Source: Planctomycetes bacterium UBA1662
GTDB taxonomy: Bacteria > Planctomycetota > UBA8108
Direction of reading: 5' to 3'
Assembly: GCA_002320775.1 (NCBI GenBank)
Contig: DCKY01000202.1
Location: forward strand, 1 to 37,208
DNA length: 37,208 bases
The notes under the pieces were generated by a model that saw nothing but the letters and a program-made list of their open reading frames with translations, had not been told where the DNA came from and did no database searches. Both the position numbers and the translations under genes were made by a program. Positions 32,539 to 37,208 of this stretch are shown here, piece after piece. Each line of letters starts with the position of its first letter. Position 1 is the stretch's first letter.

Positions 32539-33534
32539 ATGATTCTGACAAGATTACAGGGTTTTAAAAGAGCGCCCTCCTTGCTGGCCATGGCTCTTGT
32601 TGCCATGTTGCTGGCCGCTCCAGCCTGGGCCCAGGAGAAGAGCGCAGATGCGCCGACTGCCGCCGGCCAGGAGGCGGAGCAGCCCGGGCTGTTCTGGATG
32701 CCCGATGCCATTTCAACCTACGGTGAAGGGGTGGATGACCTGTTCGTGCTGATCTTCTGGATCACCGGGATCGCCTTCGTCGTCGTTGAGGGTCTGATGC
32801 TCTGGTTCCTCTTTCGCTACAGGAACCGTGAAGGGCGCGAAAAGGCCCACTACACCCACGGCAACAATAAGCTTGAGGTGACCTGGACGCTGGCCACGGT
32901 CGTGATCCTCGTTTTCATCGGTGTTGTACAACTGGTGGGAGACAGCGGCTGGCTGACAATCAAGACCGGCTATCCCGAGAAGGATGGTGTCGTTCAGCCC
33001 GGGACCTTTGTTGTGAGGGTCTACGGAGAACAGTTCGCCTGGCATTTCAACTATCCCGGCAAGGATGGGAAGTTTGAGGATCAGCGGCATTCTTTCAAGT
33101 CTCCAACCAATCCCATCGGTCTCGACGACCCGGCCAAGGACAAGGTTCTGCCAAAGCTTGTTGTGCCGGAAAATGTGAACATACTCATCGAGCTGAACGC
33201 TCTCGGTAAATACGACGCCAACACCGAGACCTATACCCACCCCGTGCTCCACAGTTTTTTCTCGCCGAACCTGCGATTGAAGCAGGACCTGGTTCCTTAC
33301 CACCCCGGCAAGATCTGGTTCAAAATCAAGCAGGGGACAGCCAAGGAAGGCAAGAAGTACGAGATCGTCTGCGCCGAGCTCTGCGGCGAGGGACATTCCA
33401 ACATGCACGCGCCTTTCCTCGTTCTCAGTGAAGAGGACCTGGCAAAGGAGCTCGGGTACGACTGGAAGACAGCGGTTCCGGCGAAGTTCCCCGAGCCCGT
33501 ACATTATCACCAGGAACAGAAGGAAGCCGAATAG
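32539..33534 (+). CDS. coxB: Cytochrome c oxidase subunit II
   Basis: The 331-residue subunit II has a signal peptide (LLAMALVAMLLAAPAWAQ), two membrane helices (about residues 65-90 and 110-135) and a periplasmic cupredoxin domain carrying the CuA centre. The CuA ligands are His238 (VLHSFF), Cys278, Glu280, Cys282, His286 and Met289 in CAELCGEGHSNM. There is no C-terminal haem-binding CXXCH, so this is not a caa3-type fusion. TTG 32527 abuts AGGAAG, while ATG 32539 is 12 nt from it; I prefer the ATG, with moderate certainty. coxA follows after 27 nt. Confidence 0.94.
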   Translation: MILTRLQGFKRAPSLLAMALVAMLLAAPAWAQEKSADAPTAAGQEAEQPGLFWMPDAISTYGEGVDDLFVLIFWITGIAFVVVEGLMLWFLFRYRNREGREKAHYTHGNNKLEVTWTLATVVILVFIGVVQLVGDSGWLTIKTGYPEKDGVVQPGTFVVRVYGEQFAWHFNYPGKDGKFEDQRHSFKSPTNPIGLDDPAKDKVLPKLVVPENVNILIELNALGKYDANTETYTHPVLHSFFSPNLRLKQDLVPYHPGKIWFKIKQGTAKEGKKYEIVCAELCGEGHSNMHAPFLVLSEEDLAKELGYDWKTAVPAKFPEPVHYHQEQKEAE

Positions 33535-33561
33535 GTTCAGCAAGGAGCCTTCGAGAGACTC

Positions 33562-35346
33562 ATGACTACGGAAACCAAAGAAAACGTCGTAACCGAAGAT
33601 CACGCCGAACACCATGAGATGGGGTTCTGGGGGAAGTATGTCTTCTCACGTGACCACAAGGCGATCGGCATGCAGTTCATGATGACGGCTCTCTTCATGC
33701 TGTTTATCGGTGGAGGACTTGCGCTTACCTTGAGAATGCGCCTGGCCTGGCCCGAAGCCGAATTCATGGGTGTCGACATGAAGCAGTTCGGCGGCGAGAC
33801 CTACAATGTGCTCTTCAGCATGCACGCCACGGTGATGATCTTTTTCGTGATCATTCCGTTTCTCGTCGGCGCCTTTGGGAACTTTGTCATTCCGCTTCAT
33901 ATCGGCGCACGCGACATGGCCTTCCCTTTCCTCAACGGTCTGAGCTATTGGATTATGCCGCTGGCCGGATTCGTTATGTTCGGGGGGATTCTGCTGGAGG
34001 GAGTCGAGGCCGGTCTCAAGTCCGGTGCATTCGCTTCCGGCGGCTGGACTTCGTATCCATCTTTGAGCGTTATAGCAGGCTATGGTCAGACTCTATGGTG
34101 CATCAGCCTGATTATCGTGGGGACGTCGAGCATCATGGGCGCGGTGAATTACGTGACCACCATCGTCAAGATGCGGGCCCCCGGGATGACCTTCGGACGC
34201 ATGTCTCTTACAGTCTGGTCGATCTTTATCACGGCGATCCTGATTCTCTTCGGAACACCGGTGCTGACCTCCGCCCTGATCATGCTGATCCTCGACCGGC
34301 ACTTTGGCACCACCTTCTTCACCAATGACGGCCAGCCGCTTCTCTACCAGCATCTCTTCTGGTTCTATTCCCACCCCGCTGTCTACATCATGATTCTTCC
34401 CGGCATGGGAATAGCCTCCGATATCATTTCCGTTTTCGCCCGCAAGCCCATCTTCGGCTACAAGGCTATGGCGGCCGCCATGGCCGGAATTGCCGGGCTC
34501 GGCTTTATTGTCTGGGGACATCACATGTTCCAGAGCGGTATGAATCCCTATCTTGGAACCTACTTCATGATTGCCACGATGATGATCGCTCTTCCTTCGG
34601 CTGTGAAGAGCTTCAATTGGCTGGGTACCCTCTGGCGCGGGAATATTCATTTCACTACGCCCATGCTCAATGCCCTGGGCTTTGTTTCGATGTTCATCAT
34701 CGGAGGCCTCAGTGGAATCTTCATGGCAGCCACGACGGTGGATCTGATGATCCATGACACCTATTTTATCGTGGCCCATATCCATTATGTGCTCTTCGGC
34801 GGCAGCCTCTTCGGGGTCTTTGCCGGGATCACCTACTGGTTTCCAAAGATGTTCGGCCGTATGTTCAGCGAGACTCTCGGCAAGATTCATTTCGTCCTGA
34901 CCTTCGTGGGATTCAACTGCGTCTTCTTCCCCATGCATATTGTTGGAGCTGCGGGGCTGCCGAGGCGCTATGCGGCCTATATCGGCGAGGGAGCTTCCAA
35001 AACCTGGGAGCATATGCAGCCCTACCAGCAGTTCATGACCGTCTCAGCCATCGTGCTGGGTCTTGCCCAGGTATTCTTCCTGATTGCTCTGATCTACAGT
35101 GCTATCTGGGGCAAGAAGGCCGAAAAGAATCCCTGGAAGGCGAACACGCTCGAGTGGACGCTCGATTCGCCCCCGCCGCACGGAAACTTCCATCCCGACC
35201 TTCCGACTGTCTACCACGGGCCCTACGAGTACAACTCCGCGCTTGTCGAGGAGGACTATCTTCCGCAGGACCGCAAGCTGGAGGCGGCAGGCGTGGGCGG
35301 CGACGATGGCCAGGAGGACGCCCCTTCAGGAGAAGGGACCGCGTGA
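33562..35346 (+). CDS. coxA: Cytochrome c oxidase subunit I, A2-type
   Basis: This 594-residue catalytic subunit has 12 helices. Low-spin haem ligands are His88 and His408, the high-spin haem ligand is His406, and CuB is bound by His271 and His320/His321, with Tyr275 the cross-linked tyrosine. The D-channel end motif reads YSHPAVY (269-275) in place of the GHPEVY of mitochondrial-type enzymes. This places it in the A2 subfamily, where the Tyr-Ser pair substitutes for the missing Glu. It reduces O2 to water and pumps protons. No subunit III fusion is present, and subunit III must lie outside the window. ctaA starts 3 nt after its stop. Confidence 0.96.
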   Translation: MTTETKENVVTEDHAEHHEMGFWGKYVFSRDHKAIGMQFMMTALFMLFIGGGLALTLRMRLAWPEAEFMGVDMKQFGGETYNVLFSMHATVMIFFVIIPFLVGAFGNFVIPLHIGARDMAFPFLNGLSYWIMPLAGFVMFGGILLEGVEAGLKSGAFASGGWTSYPSLSVIAGYGQTLWCISLIIVGTSSIMGAVNYVTTIVKMRAPGMTFGRMSLTVWSIFITAILILFGTPVLTSALIMLILDRHFGTTFFTNDGQPLLYQHLFWFYSHPAVYIMILPGMGIASDIISVFARKPIFGYKAMAAAMAGIAGLGFIVWGHHMFQSGMNPYLGTYFMIATMMIALPSAVKSFNWLGTLWRGNIHFTTPMLNALGFVSMFIIGGLSGIFMAATTVDLMIHDTYFIVAHIHYVLFGGSLFGVFAGITYWFPKMFGRMFSETLGKIHFVLTFVGFNCVFFPMHIVGAAGLPRRYAAYIGEGASKTWEHMQPYQQFMTVSAIVLGLAQVFFLIALIYSAIWGKKAEKNPWKANTLEWTLDSPPPHGNFHPDLPTVYHGPYEYNSALVEEDYLPQDRKLEAAGVGGDDGQEDAPSGEGTA

Positions 35347-35349
35347 GCC

Positions 35350-36390
35350 GTGCCTGGTGCAGGCGGTAAGAAAGAAGCTCCGGCCGCGGAAGGTTCCTCG
35401 GGAGCCTCGGTTTCTGCTGGTCCGGATGAGACACCCGCTGGTGGCGGGCTCCTCCACGGGCTGGCCATCGCGACCCTCTGTGTCGCCTATCTCGGCGTGG
35501 TTGTTGGTGGGGTTGTTACCAGCACGGAGAGCGGCCGAGTCGACAAGAACTGGCCCAGTTTCGATGGGAATTTGCTGCCCTCCCCGGGCGGCATGCTCGA
35601 TAATCCCGGCTTGCTGGTAGAACACGGCCATCGATTGATGATGGCGAGCGTAGGATTTCTCGCGCTTCTGGCCTGCCTGGCGGCCTTCAAGAAGGAGAGA
35701 CGTCCCAGGGTCAAGCTGCTTTCCATCGTGGTCGTTGCGCTGGTCCTTCCGCCGGCGATCCTGGGCGGATTGACGGTTTTATATAAGCTGCCGCCGATCC
35801 TTTCGGTGCTGCATGTTGGCATGGCTATGTTGTTTATTTCCGCCGTCACAATCCTGGCTGTTGTCACCTCTCCGGGCTGGATAGGTGAAAAGACCCGGCT
35901 GAAGCTCTCCAAGGCGGGCCCCATCTGCTCCCTGGCGCTCTTTGCCGTGCTCAGCATCTACGTACAGATCGTTCTCGGCGCCGTTCCTCGCCACGCGACA
36001 CTCGAGCCCGGGGGTGGGGGGGAGACTCTTCAGACGATCGGTGACCTGGTGCATATTGTCTGGGCCTTCGCTGTTTTCACGGGGATCGTTCTGTTGGCCG
36101 GCAAGGTTCTCTCTCTCTCGAAGGCCGACCGTATTCTCCATCCGTGCCTGGGGCTCCTGTTGCTGCTCTTTCTCCAGGTGTTCCTGGGTTTCGCTACTTT
36201 TATTTACCAGACGCCGCCTTCACTGGTGGTCGATGAGGCCCCGGGGCTGGTTGCAACGGGTACCTTTGAAACCCTGGCCAGCGTTCATCAGGCTGTCGGA
36301 GTTCTCATTCTCATCCTGTCTGTGATGGTTTGCGCTCGGGCCTACCGGATTCGATTTCTGAGCGCTTCTGATCCGGAGGCAGCCTTATGA
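35350..36390 (+). CDS. ctaA: Haem A synthase CtaA/Cox15
   Basis: The 346-residue integral membrane protein is expected to oxidise the C8 methyl of haem O to give haem A for the oxidase. It has eight predicted helices. Conserved histidines are visible in LVEHGHRLMM, SVLHVGMAM, DLVHIVWAF and ASVHQAVGV, fitting the paired His ligands of the two four-helix halves. Residues 1-33 are a Gly/Ala/Ser/Glu-rich extension. The GTG at 35350 comes 3 nt after the coxA stop, with AGGAGAAGGG upstream. Its own stop overlaps the ctaB ATG (ATGA), so haem O and haem A steps are coupled to the oxidase genes. Confidence 0.92.
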   Translation: MPGAGGKKEAPAAEGSSGASVSAGPDETPAGGGLLHGLAIATLCVAYLGVVVGGVVTSTESGRVDKNWPSFDGNLLPSPGGMLDNPGLLVEHGHRLMMASVGFLALLACLAAFKKERRPRVKLLSIVVVALVLPPAILGGLTVLYKLPPILSVLHVGMAMLFISAVTILAVVTSPGWIGEKTRLKLSKAGPICSLALFAVLSIYVQIVLGAVPRHATLEPGGGGETLQTIGDLVHIVWAFAVFTGIVLLAGKVLSLSKADRILHPCLGLLLLLFLQVFLGFATFIYQTPPSLVVDEAPGLVATGTFETLASVHQAVGVLILILSVMVCARAYRIRFLSASDPEAAL

Positions 36391-37208
36391 ACATGGATGA
36401 GGCAGCCATGGTAGACCAACCGATTGAAAGTTCGCCGGGCTCATCTCCTGCCGTCGGTTCGTTGGCCGGGGAGGGGCGGGATGAATTCGGGAAGACTGGG
36501 GCGACCGGGGGCACCCTGTTGAGCGACCTGATGCAGATGAGCAAGCTCAGGATCAATTTCCTGGCCCTGGTTACGGTATTCGCAGGTTTCGCACTCGGTG
36601 TCTGCACATCCCCGCAGGGCTCGCTTTCGCAGTTGCTGTCGCCGAGATATGGCTGGTTGCTGCTTCATGTGCTGGCAGGTTCCTTCATCCTCGCCTCCGC
36701 CTCCAGCATCCTGAACCAGTACATTGAGAGGGCCGCCGATGGTCTGATGGAACGCACCTCGTCCCGGCCTCTTCCCGCCGGGCGTTTTCCTCCGGCGCTG
36801 GCGAGGTTCCTGGGGACGGTTCTCTCCCTTGCAGGCCTGGTCTATCTTATCATCCTGGTTAATCCGCTCTGCGCCGCTGTGAGCGCAGTGACGACCGGGG
36901 TCTACGTGTTTTTCTACACGCCGTTGAAGCGGGTCACCTCTTTCGCCCTGCTGGTGGGCGCCTTCGCCGGGGCGCTGCCGCCGGTGATCGGACTGACCGC
37001 CGCTACCGGTGAGCTGGTCTCAGTCGGCTGGTCGATCTTCACGATCCAGTTCATCTGGCAGATTCCGCATTTCCTCGCGATCGCATGGATGTACCGGGAA
37101 GACTACGAGCGTGCCGGCTTTCCGATGTTGACGGTCGTCGATAAAAAAGGCACCGCGACCGCCCTGCAGGTGGTTGGCTGGACGCTCGCCCTGGTTCCCG
37201 CCAGCCTG
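36387..37208 (+). CDS. ctaB: Protohaem IX farnesyltransferase (haem O synthase) CtaB, cut by right edge
   Basis: This UbiA-family prenyltransferase attaches a farnesyl group to haem B to make haem O, the step before CtaA. The first 274 residues are visible. After a 45-residue polar N-terminal extension come membrane helices and the family boxes NQYIERAADGLMERTSSRPL (Asp-rich first motif), YTPLKRVT, GALPPVIG and WQIPHFLAIAWMYREDY with AGFPML. The frame is still open at base 37208, so the end lies outside the window. The ATG at 36387 overlaps the ctaA stop. It is the last gene seen of the cupredoxin-coxB-coxA-ctaA-ctaB cluster. Confidence 0.94.
   Translation, partial: MNMDEAAMVDQPIESSPGSSPAVGSLAGEGRDEFGKTGATGGTLLSDLMQMSKLRINFLALVTVFAGFALGVCTSPQGSLSQLLSPRYGWLLLHVLAGSFILASASSILNQYIERAADGLMERTSSRPLPAGRFPPALARFLGTVLSLAGLVYLIILVNPLCAAVSAVTTGVYVFFYTPLKRVTSFALLVGAFAGALPPVIGLTAATGELVSVGWSIFTIQFIWQIPHFLAIAWMYREDYERAGFPMLTVVDKKGTATALQVVGWTLALVPASL

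Overview
This is a GC-rich, densely coded bacterial chromosome segment. It carries no insertion sequences, phage genes, CRISPR arrays or tRNA/rRNA genes that I can see. The best lineage guess is Planctomycetota or a close relative. The signs are a secreted protein ending in a dockerin-like Ca-binding doublet of the kind common in that phylum, sprawling multihaem c-type cytochromes joined to bc complexes, and a Rieske/cytochrome b arrangement that does not follow the proteobacterial pattern. The taxonomic call is inference.

Left part (1-9673), all on + strand: the C-terminal part of the lipid II flippase MurJ (cut by the window edge), apolipoprotein N-acyltransferase Lnt, and sigma-54 (RpoN) behind a good sigma-70-type promoter. 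These are followed by a tightly coupled four-gene unit: ABC ATPase, ABC-2 permease, GldG-like auxiliary membrane protein and DUF4340 membrane protein, with 4-nt or 1-nt overlaps.

Middle part (9674-21115): a 0.6-kb AT-richer gene-free stretch holds a nested inverted repeat and an intrinsic terminator, both best read on the minus strand (a candidate structured RNA). Then come a TlpA-like thioredoxin-fold protein without its cysteines, an L-fuconate dehydratase (minus), a secreted PA14-like/dockerin-like protein, an S4 RNA-binding protein, a Rieske protein plus a cytochrome b fused to a four-haem cytochrome c module (bc complex 1), the aminotransferase AlaC (minus), and an unrecognised 302-aa protein.

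Right part (21116-37208), all +: a near-consensus promoter and a perfect 9-bp hairpin start an operon of about 9 kb for a second bc complex: HEAT-like membrane protein, Rieske, cytochrome b6-like, subunit IV-like with an altered Qo motif, and a 1695-aa octahaem cytochrome c. Protoporphyrinogen oxidase follows. Then comes the terminal-oxidase cluster: cupredoxin lipoprotein, CoxB, an A2-type CoxA, haem A synthase CtaA, and haem O synthase CtaB (cut by the right edge).

Taken together, the right two-thirds encode most of an aerobic respiratory chain: two different quinol-oxidising bc complexes, large membrane-tethered c-type cytochromes, a soluble-type copper carrier, an aa3-like oxidase, and enzymes that supply and modify haem. 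The most unusual parts are the cytochrome b/tetrahaem fusion with its long acidic linker, the octahaem protein with a duplicated W-x-PTRGYL motif on its predicted cytoplasmic tail, and the minus-strand RNA candidate.
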